Translations under genes and position numbers: made by a program
In this document: positions 16,295-23,851 of the stretch, one piece after another
Layout: every line of letters starts with the position of its first letter
Position numbering within the stretch: position 1 is the stretch's first letter
The notes under the pieces: generated by a model
The model's input: only the letters and a program-made list of their open reading frames with translations
Told to the model about the DNA's origin: nothing
The model's database searches: none
Source of the DNA: Gammaproteobacteria bacterium UBA6724
GTDB taxonomy: Bacteria; Pseudomonadota; Gammaproteobacteria; Pseudomonadales; Azotimanducaceae
Assembly (NCBI GenBank): GCA_002454165.1
Contig: DKIG01000016.1
Location: forward strand, 1 to 33,797
DNA length: 33,797 nucleotides
Reading direction: 5' to 3'

Positions 16295-17434
16295 ATGGTT
16301 GAACCAGACCGGATAATGGAAAATCGACAGAGCAGAGATGACCAGATACTTGATAGCCTCAGCACTGCCGTCCTGCTGCTAAATGATTGCAAGAGCATCC
16401 TCTACGCCAATATGGCGGCAGAAAGCCTGTTGCAACTTTCCTGGACACATCTGCGGCATCGTTGTTTCACTGATTTGTTTGCAGACAGCAGTCGCCTGAC
16501 TTCCATCCTGGATGAGTCCCTGGCGACGGACCGATCCTATACCGGACGAAAATTGCCCCTGCTCATACCCGGCAAGGACGACCTTCTCGTTGACTTCACG
16601 GTGACACCGATGATGGACACACCATTGACGAAGGTGCAGAGTGGTACCCAACTGCTCGTTGAACTGATGCCAATGGACCGGTATCGCAGAATTGAGCGGG
16701 ATGTGGCACTCAAGGAACAAAATGATGTCGCCCTACAAATGGCGCGTAGCCTTGCCCATGAAATAAAGAATCCGCTCGGTGGCATCAAGGGCTCAGCGCA
16801 ACTGCTTGCAAAGGAACTTGCTCAGCTATTTGACCGGCAGGACATTGCCAAGTCATTTGCGGAATACACGGACATCATTATTGAGGAGACCGATCGGCTG
16901 ACTGGCTTGGTGGACCGTCTGCTTGGACCAACCGATATACCTTCTGTCAGACCGACCAACATTCACCTACTCCTAGAGCGCATCAGTCGGCTGGTTGAAA
17001 TGGAAGCCCATGAATCTCTCAGTGGGCTCAGGCTCATCCGTGACTATGATCCCAGTCTTCCAGAAGTGGTGGTTGATCCCCAACTTATATTCCAGGCACT
17101 ACTCAACATTACCCGGAATGCAATGCAATCCATTGAAAAGACATCTGACCCGACCATCAGACTGGTCACTCGCATTGAACGGCAATTTACAATCGGCGGG
17201 AAACAACACAAGGTTCTGCTGCGTATTGACATTTGCGACAATGGTCCTGGGATACCATCTCAAATACAGGAGCACCTCTTCTACCCCATGATCAGTATGC
17301 GGGAAGGCGGCACCGGGCTGGGGCTAAGTCTTGCCCAAGCAATCATCAATCAACATCAAGGTCTCATTGAGTTTGAAAGCTCGGACTGCGGTGCCACCTT
17401 CAGCGTCTTTATCCCCCTGGAACAACACAGATGA
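16295..17434 (+). CDS. ntrB: Nitrogen-regulation sensor kinase/phosphatase NtrB
   Basis: This is the two-component kinase that phosphorylates NtrC under nitrogen limitation and is switched to phosphatase by PII. It has 379 residues and no membrane segment. A PAS domain is at about 20-130 (AVLLLNDCKSILYANMAAESLL). The phospho-acceptor motif is ARSLAHEIKNPLGGIKGSAQLL. The ATPase N, G1 and G2 boxes are ITRNAMQSI, DNGPGIP and GGTGLGLSLA. ATG 16295 is preferred over the adjacent TTG at 16292. The stop overlaps the ntrC start by four bases. Confidence 0.95.
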   Translation: MVEPDRIMENRQSRDDQILDSLSTAVLLLNDCKSILYANMAAESLLQLSWTHLRHRCFTDLFADSSRLTSILDESLATDRSYTGRKLPLLIPGKDDLLVDFTVTPMMDTPLTKVQSGTQLLVELMPMDRYRRIERDVALKEQNDVALQMARSLAHEIKNPLGGIKGSAQLLAKELAQLFDRQDIAKSFAEYTDIIIEETDRLTGLVDRLLGPTDIPSVRPTNIHLLLERISRLVEMEAHESLSGLRLIRDYDPSLPEVVVDPQLIFQALLNITRNAMQSIEKTSDPTIRLVTRIERQFTIGGKQHKVLLRIDICDNGPGIPSQIQEHLFYPMISMREGGTGLGLSLAQAIINQHQGLIEFESSDCGATFSVFIPLEQHR

Positions 17435-18894
17435 CAACCAGCCATACTATATGGATCGTGGATGACGAAAAGTCAATTCGCTGGGTATTGGAGAAGGCGC
17501 TCAGGCAGGACAACTGGCAGGTCAGCAGTTTTGAGTCGGGTGATCGGATGCTGGAACAACTGCAACACACAAGGCCCGATCTTCTTATCACCGACATTCG
17601 CATGCCTGGCATAGACGGAATTGAACTCTTGAAAGAAGTTCAGGCGAAGTATCCTGATCTCCCCGTGATTGTGATGACCGCACACTCCGACCTGGACAGC
17701 GCGGTGGCATCTATCCAGAGCGGGGCTTTTGAATATTTACCAAAACCTTTTGAAGTTGATGAGGTTGTCTCCATCGTCACCCGGGCTCTTGCGCACCAGG
17801 GCAAACACCAGGTTTCACCAGCATCACCAGTGACCAGGAACGGCACCGCCATTATTGGTCAGGCGCCAGCCATGCAGGAAATTTTCCGCGCCATAGGCCG
17901 GCTGGGCAAAGCCAATGTCACCGTGTTAATTAGTGGTCAGTCTGGCACCGGCAAGGAAGGTATCGCCCAGGCATTGCATAAGCACAGCACAAGAGCCGCA
18001 AAAGCCTTTGTCCCGCTGAACATGGCGGCAATACCGCGCGAATTGATTGAATCAGAACTGTTTGGCCACGAAAAGGGCGCGTTTACCGGTGCTAGCCAGG
18101 TCTATAGGGGACGATTTGAACAGGCAAGGGGCGGGACTTTGTTTCTTGATGAAATCGGCGATATGTTGCAGGAAACACAGACGCGTCTGCTGCGCGTCTT
18201 GTCAGACAGTACATTTTATCGAGTCGGCGGACACCAGGCTCTTCAGGCTGATGTGAGGGTTATCGCCGCCACCAACAAAGACCTGGAAAAGTTGGTTGCA
18301 GAAGATCGTTTCCGTGAAGATTTGTTTCATCGGCTCAATGTGATTCGGCTCCACTTGCCCACCCTGGCGGAACGCCGCGAAGACATCCCGGACCTGGCAG
18401 CGCACTTTCTGCGAAGGGCGACGGATGAAACCGGTGAGAAACCCAAACGGCTCAAGCCGGAGACCCTGGATTATCTATGCGCTCTACCCTGGCCCGGCAA
18501 TGTCCGGCAGTTGCAGAATGTTTGTCGGTGGCTGGCGGTAATGACGACTTCCCAGGAAGTGATGATAGAAGACTTGCCGCCCGGGCTTATGGCAACGGGA
18601 GTTATGCAGACACAGCATGGACAGCCGCCACAACAAAACTCAGCACAGGAAGAAGAAGTATGGGAGGAATCGTTGCGTACATGGGCGGCTCAAAAAATGT
18701 CCCAGATCAAGCCAGGCGATCCGGGCATCATCAAAGACGCCACCGGGCGGTTTGAGCGAATTATGATTCAGTCCGCCCTGAGGCAGACCAGGGGGCGCAA
18801 GCGAGATGCCGCCTTGCTGCTCGGTTGGGGCAGGAATACTTTGACCCGGAAGATTCTTGAACTGGGGCTGGCGGATGATGACCTGAGCGAATGA
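17431..18894 (+). CDS. ntrC: Nitrogen-regulation response regulator NtrC (sigma-54 activator)
   Basis: This 487-residue enhancer-binding protein has a receiver domain with acidic pair DD 11-12, phospho-acceptor Asp55 in TDIRMPG, and the PKPF loop. Its AAA+ domain has Walker A SGQSGTGKE near 168-176, where Gln replaces the usual Glu, and the sigma-54 contact loop GAFTGA at 216-221. The Fis-type helix-turn-helix lies at the end (KRDAALLLGWGRNTLTRKI). It should activate glnA through the promoter at 14039 and bind the box at 16212. It is translationally coupled to ntrB by ATGA. Confidence 0.96.
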   Translation: MTTSHTIWIVDDEKSIRWVLEKALRQDNWQVSSFESGDRMLEQLQHTRPDLLITDIRMPGIDGIELLKEVQAKYPDLPVIVMTAHSDLDSAVASIQSGAFEYLPKPFEVDEVVSIVTRALAHQGKHQVSPASPVTRNGTAIIGQAPAMQEIFRAIGRLGKANVTVLISGQSGTGKEGIAQALHKHSTRAAKAFVPLNMAAIPRELIESELFGHEKGAFTGASQVYRGRFEQARGGTLFLDEIGDMLQETQTRLLRVLSDSTFYRVGGHQALQADVRVIAATNKDLEKLVAEDRFREDLFHRLNVIRLHLPTLAERREDIPDLAAHFLRRATDETGEKPKRLKPETLDYLCALPWPGNVRQLQNVCRWLAVMTTSQEVMIEDLPPGLMATGVMQTQHGQPPQQNSAQEEEVWEESLRTWAAQKMSQIKPGDPGIIKDATGRFERIMIQSALRQTRGRKRDAALLLGWGRNTLTRKILELGLADDDLSE

Positions 18895-18910
18895 CAGGCG
18901 GCGATTGACA

Positions 18911-19441
18911 CTAGTGAATCTTCAAAGCCTGGTCTTGCTCTGACTGCCGCTTTGACTCCAGCAAAATGGCATGCTCACGAAGCGCCTCAAAATCGACTGG
19001 CTCAAGCATAAGGGGTGGAAAGTTACCTCTGGTGAGTATTGAGTCAACCAGTTCCCGGACATAGGGGAAAAGTATGCCGGGACAGGTGCCAGCGAGAAGC
19101 CTGGCAAGAGCCTCTCCCTCAAGGTCCCGTATCAGGAACAACCCAGCCTGCGACACCTCAATCAGGTAGAGCACCTCGTCTGCTTCATTTTTTGCCGTCA
19201 CCCTCAGGGAGAGAACGACTTCATGACGCTTACCCCCACCAGAAGCCCCGCCCGGATCCTTGTCCTGCCCTTCATCTGGCTTTGCGCCTAAATCATTGTG
19301 GCGGGAGTTCAGTTCCAGATCGATCTTTGGCTGCCAGGGTCCACGGAATCCACCCGGTGCCCTGGGCGATTCAAAAGAGATGTCTTTAACATAGATGCGT
19401 TGCAGTGAGAATTTTGGACCCGGGGGTGGTGCGCTCATCAT
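18911..19441 (-). CDS. secB: Protein-export chaperone SecB, with an extra loop
   Basis: SecB holds preproteins unfolded for SecA. Family motifs are present: FSLQRIYVKDISFESP, PWQPKIDLEL, AGTCPGILFPYVRELVDSI and RGNFPPLMLEPVDFEAL. At 176 residues it is longer than the typical 150-160. The excess is a Gly/Asp/Lys-rich insert (about residues 50-71, AKPDEGQDKDPGGASGGGKR) at the beta-strand turn after the first strand, which is probably a disordered surface loop. It is convergent with ntrC, with 16 bases between stops, and follows the rhodanese gene by 51 bases. Confidence 0.93.
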   Translation of the reverse strand: MMSAPPPGPKFSLQRIYVKDISFESPRAPGGFRGPWQPKIDLELNSRHNDLGAKPDEGQDKDPGGASGGGKRHEVVLSLRVTAKNEADEVLYLIEVSQAGLFLIRDLEGEALARLLAGTCPGILFPYVRELVDSILTRGNFPPLMLEPVDFEALREHAILLESKRQSEQDQALKIH

Positions 19442-19492
19442 TATTCTCTGTCAACAGTAGGTGGAAGCAATTAGCAGAAAACGGGCATGGCT

Positions 19493-19909
19493 TCACTTAA
19501 CTACCGGCAAACTATTCGCAGTCCACTCCGCCATCCCGCCAGAAAGCCGACGCACATCGTCAAAACCCTGCGCCTTGAGTTTACGCCCAATTGCCCCGGC
19601 ATGTTGCCCCATCTTGCATACCAGCACTAGCGGTCGCTCCTTGTAAACTTCAAGTTCACCCGCCCGGGTGTCAAAACTGGTATAGGGCAGATTTAACGCC
19701 CCTGCTATGTGACCCTTGCCATAGTCCTTCATATCTCGCAGGTCCACAATCAAGGCATCCTCTCGATTAACAAGGTTCACCAGATTTGTGGAACTGATAG
19801 CCGCACCCCCGCGTTTGCCTTCGCCGATAAAGAACACAACCAGCAAACCAGCAAAGATGCTAACCAGAATGTAATGATTACCAATAAACTCGAATATCTG
19901 TTCAACCAC
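19493..19909 (-). CDS. Membrane-anchored rhodanese-like protein (YibN type)
   Basis: This 138-residue protein has one N-terminal membrane segment (YILVSIFAGLLVVFFIG) and a single rhodanese domain. The domain carries ALIVDLRDMKDYGKGHIAGALNLP and the active-site loop LVCKMGQHAGA with Cys98. The family is thought to transfer sulfur; its true substrate is unknown. It is commonly found as yibN–grxC–secB. Here grxC is missing and secB follows directly. Confidence 0.88.
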   Translation of the reverse strand: MVEQIFEFIGNHYILVSIFAGLLVVFFIGEGKRGGAAISSTNLVNLVNREDALIVDLRDMKDYGKGHIAGALNLPYTSFDTRAGELEVYKERPLVLVCKMGQHAGAIGRKLKAQGFDDVRRLSGGMAEWTANSLPVVK

Positions 19910-19939
19910 AAGTAGCCCGAAAAGGTAGATAAATTAGGT

Positions 19940-19970
19940 CGCGGAGTATACACAAAAACGCATCTCCGCG
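19940..19970. repeat. Inverted repeat upstream of the rhodanese gene
   Basis: CGCGGAG and CTCCGCG are separated by 17 bases that contain, on the minus strand, TATACT and a short T-run. It may be the pspF terminator or an operator around a -10 box. Nothing else is apparent in the 152-base gap 19910-20061. Confidence 0.3.
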
Positions 19971-20061
19971 CCTCGCCTGCCATTCCTACAATAGCCATAC
20001 TCCTGGCTTGAACAGGGGCGAGGTGATGACCAGCGGCAACGGGTGAACGAACCCTCATGGG

Positions 20062-21117
20062 TTAAGAGTCGGCGCTCTGCTCCTTGTCCAGCAACGCATA
20101 TTTCTTCAGGTATCCACGCAACTGGTGATAGGTCACGCCAAGCGCCTCGGCGGTTTTCTTTTGATTGAACTGGGATCTGGCAAGAGCGTGTTTAATGAGA
20201 TCAATTTCAAACTCCTGCACGGCTTGCCTGAAATTAGTCGGCAGGGAAGCTGGTGAAATATTACTGATTGGGACGGTGGCTGCTGGGGTGCCCCCGGACT
20301 GTGCCTCAGGACGAAAGATTGAATCAAAGGGATCAAGCGCAATCACATCCACCGGCTTGTTATGGCTTTTAGTAGTGCCAACACTGTTATAGAAACGATA
20401 CACACTCCTCTCAACGGCATTTTTAAGTTCACGAATGTTGCCCCGCCAGCTATGAGTCATCAGGGTTTCCCTTGCTTGCTCGGAAAACCCCGGGAAGTAA
20501 TCAAGCCCAAGATCACTCACCATGTTCACGGCAAAGTGTTCGGCAAGTATCAGAATATCTTCCGTCCGCGCCCTGAGTGGCGGCAAGGTAATGACATCAA
20601 AGGCAAGCCGATCCAGCAAATCCATTCGGAACTTACCCTGCTCCGCCAGGACGGGGAGATCCTCATTGGTCGCAGCAATCAGCCTGACATCGGTAGTCAG
20701 GGTTTTGCTGCCGCCGACCCTTTCAAACTCGCCGTACTCAATGACCCTTAAAAGTTTCTCCTGCACCAGGGCGGATGTGCTGGCAAGTTCATCCATGAAC
20801 AGAGAGCCCTTATCAGCCCGCTCAAACCTGCCTCGATGTAGCCTGGTCGCACCCGTGAATGCACCAGCATCATGCCCAAACAATTCTGTTTCCAGCAGAG
20901 TCTCATTGATTGCCGCGCAGTTCATTTTGATATATTCCTGATCCCAGCGTCGGGACAGATAATGCAGACGCGCAGCAATCAACTCCTTGCCGGTGCCCCG
21001 CTCCCCAACGATCAGTACCGGTTTGTCCAGCGGTGCGATTTGCGATACCTGGTCAAGAACCTCCAGGAAGGCGGGCGACTCCCCCAGTAGCCTTTCTGTC
21101 TGTTGTGCAGCATCCAT
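20062..21117 (-). CDS. pspF: Phage-shock transcriptional activator PspF
   Basis: This sigma-54 activator lacks a receiver domain. It has 351 residues, with the AAA+ domain starting at once. Walker A VGERGTGKE is at about 37-45 and the GAFTGA loop is at 85-90. A C-terminal helix-turn-helix ends it (NQKKTAEALGVTYHQLRGYLKKY). Trp58 in the YLSRRW segment matches the PspF surface residue (Trp56 in E. coli) through which PspA inhibits it, which supports PspF over other activators. It is divergent from pspA. Confidence 0.95.
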   Translation of the reverse strand: MDAAQQTERLLGESPAFLEVLDQVSQIAPLDKPVLIVGERGTGKELIAARLHYLSRRWDQEYIKMNCAAINETLLETELFGHDAGAFTGATRLHRGRFERADKGSLFMDELASTSALVQEKLLRVIEYGEFERVGGSKTLTTDVRLIAATNEDLPVLAEQGKFRMDLLDRLAFDVITLPPLRARTEDILILAEHFAVNMVSDLGLDYFPGFSEQARETLMTHSWRGNIRELKNAVERSVYRFYNSVGTTKSHNKPVDVIALDPFDSIFRPEAQSGGTPAATVPISNISPASLPTNFRQAVQEFEIDLIKHALARSQFNQKKTAEALGVTYHQLRGYLKKYALLDKEQSADS

Positions 21118-21236
21118 GGTCTATTCTCTAAAACGAAATGTTATTCCACCAAATGTTAGCCATATTCACCAGAATTTTTTAGCACAATTATTCTTTTGTC
21201 CGCTTGTTATTTAGGGAAACATAATAATCTATTATA

Positions 21237-21249
21237 AAACAATAACTTA
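21237..21249. promoter_or_regulatory. Candidate IHF site in the pspF–pspA gap
   Basis: AAACAATAACTTA matches the IHF consensus WATCAANNNNTTR at all but one position. It lies just upstream of the candidate sigma-54 promoter of pspA. IHF bends this region in E. coli. The surrounding DNA is AT-rich, so chance is possible. Confidence 0.3.
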
Positions 21250-21265
21250 AATATCTTCGAGAAAT

Positions 21266-21281
21266 TGGCACGAAATATGAA
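21266..21281 (+). promoter_or_regulatory. Candidate sigma-54 promoter of pspABC
   Basis: TGGCACG is a perfect -24 element, 5' of pspA and close to the ribosome site. The -12 element at the correct distance reads ATGAA rather than TTGCA, which is weak. The pspF context makes a sigma-54 promoter here expected. Confidence 0.55.
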
Positions 21282-21317
21282 GGGTGAGTATTGATCGTCA
21301 ATATAAGGAGAACCCCA

Positions 21318-22004
21318 ATGGGTATATTTTCAAGATTCACGGACATCATCAACTCAAATATCAATGTCATACTGGACAAGGCAGAAGATCCGGAAAAAAT
21401 GGTTCGGCTGATTATCCAGGAGATGGAAGAGACACTAGTGGAGGTGAGGACGCAATCCGCTAAGCTGATCGCAGACAAGAAGGATCTACATCGCCGGATT
21501 GAACGTCTGCAAGCCGAGGCTGAAGACTGGGAAAACAAGGCTGAAGTCGCGCTGGCAAAAGAGCGGGAAGACCTGGCAAGGGCAGCGGTGAAAGAAAAAA
21601 CAGGAGCCGAGAAAGCTGCTCTCATCCTCATTACAGATCTCAATGTGATTGATCAAAATCTAGCAGGTTTGTCTGATGACATAGCTCAATTGCAGCAAAA
21701 ACTAGTGGATGCGAAAGCCCGGCAGAAAACACTCATCCTGCGGGGTCGTACTGCACAATCCAGGAAGGGTGTTAAGCGGCAGCTGCATGATGTGAACATT
21801 AATGAAGCGATGAGTCGATTTGATCGGTACGAGCGCAGGATTGATGATCTTGAAGGTGAAGTTGAGGCATATGATCTCGGTCAAAAAAGCCTGGTGAATG
21901 AAATCTCCGAACTGGAAAATGACGAGCGAGTTGACGAAGAACTAGCCCGTCTCAAAGCCAGGATGGGCGATAATCGGCAGCCGGAGAAGACAGACGAATC
22001 GTAA
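21318..22004 (+). CDS. pspA: Phage-shock protein A (ESCRT-III-like membrane protector)
   Basis: This 228-residue protein is almost all alpha-helical coiled coil. It opens with the amphipathic membrane-binding helix MGIFSRFTDIINSNINVILDKAEDPEKM, shown here across its known pattern. PspA holds PspF inactive and, on stress, oligomerises on the inner membrane to limit proton leak. ATG 21318 follows AGGAG (21306-21310) and matches the family start; the upstream ATT-type start in the same frame is not credible. Confidence 0.96.
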   Translation: MGIFSRFTDIINSNINVILDKAEDPEKMVRLIIQEMEETLVEVRTQSAKLIADKKDLHRRIERLQAEAEDWENKAEVALAKEREDLARAAVKEKTGAEKAALILITDLNVIDQNLAGLSDDIAQLQQKLVDAKARQKTLILRGRTAQSRKGVKRQLHDVNINEAMSRFDRYERRIDDLEGEVEAYDLGQKSLVNEISELENDERVDEELARLKARMGDNRQPEKTDES

Positions 22005-22022
22005 AAGACTTTAGGGTCAGGG

Positions 22023-22268
22023 ATGGAACACATGGCAACAACAACAGTAATATTCGTAGTTCTAGGATTGGTCGCCTCAATCTGGATAGTTTGTGACTAT
22101 TATTACAAGTCCCGGGGCACGCTGGTCAATGGCTTGTCAACAAGGGAACAGGCTGAACTCAATGAAATGATTGAGGTTGCCAACCGGATGGCTGCCCGGA
22201 TTGAAACACTGGAATCAATCCTGGATGTGGAAAGCCCCGGATGGCGCGAGCATCAGGCGGAAGCCTGA
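22023..22268 (+). CDS. pspB: Phage-shock protein B
   Basis: This 81-residue membrane protein has an N-terminal transmembrane helix (VIFVVLGLVASIWIVCDYYY). A short cytoplasmic coiled coil follows (STREQAELNEMIEVANRMAARIETLESIL) and then the family-typical PGWR ending. With PspC it senses envelope stress and draws PspA off PspF. Translation may begin at 22023 or at the ATG at 22032. Confidence 0.92.
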   Translation: MEHMATTTVIFVVLGLVASIWIVCDYYYKSRGTLVNGLSTREQAELNEMIEVANRMAARIETLESILDVESPGWREHQAEA

Positions 22269-22293
22269 ACTGTTGGACAAGGAGGAATAAACA

Positions 22294-23052
22294 GTGAGCA
22301 AGCTAGACAGAGACAGGCGCGATGCCGAGCGGACAGCCAGGCGAGCAGAGCGGATCGCGGAGCGGGCAATGGAGCGCGCCACCCAGAAAGCAGAGCAGGC
22401 GGTGCAGGCCGCAGCCCGTGCTGAAAGACTCGCAGAAGAAGTCCGAAAACGTTCCCGCCCTGAACACATACTGGACGAGTCTATTGAGGACTCTATTGAA
22501 GACTCTATTGAAGAGATGGCGGATAAAGTATCCCGACAGACGGAAGAATGGCGCAACGAAAAAGCGCGGCGCCGACATCACAGGTATCGATCTAGACGCA
22601 GACGGGAACCACTCTACCGAGACACGGAACACAAGAAAATATGCGGCGTCTGTGCAGGCGTGGCTGACTACTTTGGCAAACCCGCTTGGGTAATAAGAGT
22701 CTATGCCCTGATAGGTTTGATATTCATCCCCTCAGTGATGCTCCCGATCTACTTTGCCATGTACTTCATCCTGGATGACAAACCCTACTACCGCAGAGTA
22801 GCTGATAGATTTGACGATGAATTTGATTCGGAAACTCGCGCCGAGAAGGACGCCAACACAGAAGAGGCAAGAAGGAAGTCCGAAAGCAGACGCCACCGTC
22901 CAACTGCCATGGATGTCGCTCAGGCGATGCAACAGGCAAGGGAGAAGTTTTCCGACATTGAGCAAAGAATGAGGTGCATGGAGACACATGTGACTTCATC
23001 CCGGTTTGAACTGCAAAGAGAGTTCAAGAAAATATCGGGCGAGGCGGTATAA
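22294..23052 (+). CDS. pspC: Phage-shock protein C with a long N-terminal charged helix
   Basis: The PspC domain (about residues 106-166) has LYRDTEHKKICGVCAGVADYF and the membrane segment VIRVYALIGLIFIPSVML onward. It is followed by a C-terminal helix usual in PspC (FELQREFKKISGEAV). The protein has 252 residues, about twice the usual 120-140. The extra part is an N-terminal Arg/Ala/Glu-rich helix (residues 1-55), three 4-residue repeats (ESIE/DSIE/DSIE) and an Arg-rich stretch just before the domain. The start is GTG at 22294 behind GGAGG. It probably sits with the extension in the cytoplasm, where it could touch PspA or nucleic acid. Confidence 0.88.
   Translation: MSKLDRDRRDAERTARRAERIAERAMERATQKAEQAVQAAARAERLAEEVRKRSRPEHILDESIEDSIEDSIEEMADKVSRQTEEWRNEKARRRHHRYRSRRRREPLYRDTEHKKICGVCAGVADYFGKPAWVIRVYALIGLIFIPSVMLPIYFAMYFILDDKPYYRRVADRFDDEFDSETRAEKDANTEEARRKSESRRHRPTAMDVAQAMQQAREKFSDIEQRMRCMETHVTSSRFELQREFKKISGEAV
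22477..22512 (+). repeat. Three 12-bp tandem units inside pspC
   Basis: GAGTCTATTGAG, GACTCTATTGAA and GACTCTATTGAA encode ESIE-DSIE-DSIE. They lie in the N-terminal extension, outside the conserved PspC domain. Confidence 0.8.
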
Positions 23053-23073
23053 TCCATGTCTGGCGCATCAGGC

Positions 23074-23784
23074 TCAGTCAGACTGGCTTTTCATTCCTGC
23101 ATGAAGCAGAACCCGGTCAGGAAAGTTACTGAATAGACCATCAACCCCAAAGCCAGCCAGGCGCGCAATGTCTCCCGGGTTGTCCACAGTATAGACCAGC
23201 ACCCTGTACCCCCGTGAATGAGCCTCATCAACAATAGCCTGGTTGATACTCCCGCAAGCAAGATGAACCGACCAAGCATCAAGCCTCGCGCTTCTCTCCC
23301 AGATATCGTCGGTTATGTTTACAAACAAGGCCCCTCGCCGATAACCTGCATCCATTTTTGCAAGTTCTTGATGCTTGAAGGAAGAGATCAGGAATTCTGT
23401 CCTGTCCCAACCCCTGGAACAGTAGTCGTTAAGAATCCTGGTGGCGGCAACTGCGGTAGCATTGCCTTTCAATTCAATATTGATACCGCAGCGATGGTCA
23501 ATAGCGTCAATCACCTCCGGGAGTGTCGGTACCCCTGCGCCTCCCCCCGCATCCAGTGATCGGATATACGCAAGGTCAAGCTCCGATACAACTCCCGTGC
23601 CATTGGTGGTGCGGTCAACCCGCTCATCGTGGATCACGAGCAATTCATTCTCAACAAGATACACATCAAGCTCCACCCAGTCGCAGCCGAGTTGGATGGC
23701 TTTTTCAAACGATGGCAGGGTGTTTTCAGGCAGGTATCCCGAAGCCCCTCGGTGACCAATGCAAATCAGCCTGTTGGTTGTCAT
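23074..23784 (-). CDS. Glycerophosphodiester phosphodiesterase
   Basis: This 236-residue TIM-barrel enzyme releases sn-glycerol 3-phosphate from deacylated phospholipids. Catalytic and metal residues are visible: His11 in GHRGASGYLPENT, Glu38/Asp40 in WVELDV, His52 in VIHDE, and Glu in INIELKG. There is no signal peptide, so it is a cytoplasmic UgpQ-like enzyme rather than periplasmic GlpQ. It is convergent with pspC (21 bases between) and divergent from dnaX (67 bases). That gap has a good -10 TATACT at 23815 on the plus strand but no clear -35. Confidence 0.93.
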   Translation of the reverse strand: MTTNRLICIGHRGASGYLPENTLPSFEKAIQLGCDWVELDVYLVENELLVIHDERVDRTTNGTGVVSELDLAYIRSLDAGGGAGVPTLPEVIDAIDHRCGINIELKGNATAVAATRILNDYCSRGWDRTEFLISSFKHQELAKMDAGYRRGALFVNITDDIWERSARLDAWSVHLACGSINQAIVDEAHSRGYRVLVYTVDNPGDIARLAGFGVDGLFSNFPDRVLLHAGMKSQSD

Positions 23785-23851
23785 TCTTCAGAGCACCTGT
23801 TTCAATAGCAAGACTATACTCCGTAGAACCAAAACGCCGTACAATCGCATG

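Noticed and set aside
23759..23851. Longer dnaX start
   Set aside because: The extra 31 residues overlap the start of the divergent phosphodiesterase gene and precede the invariant MSYQVLARK start.
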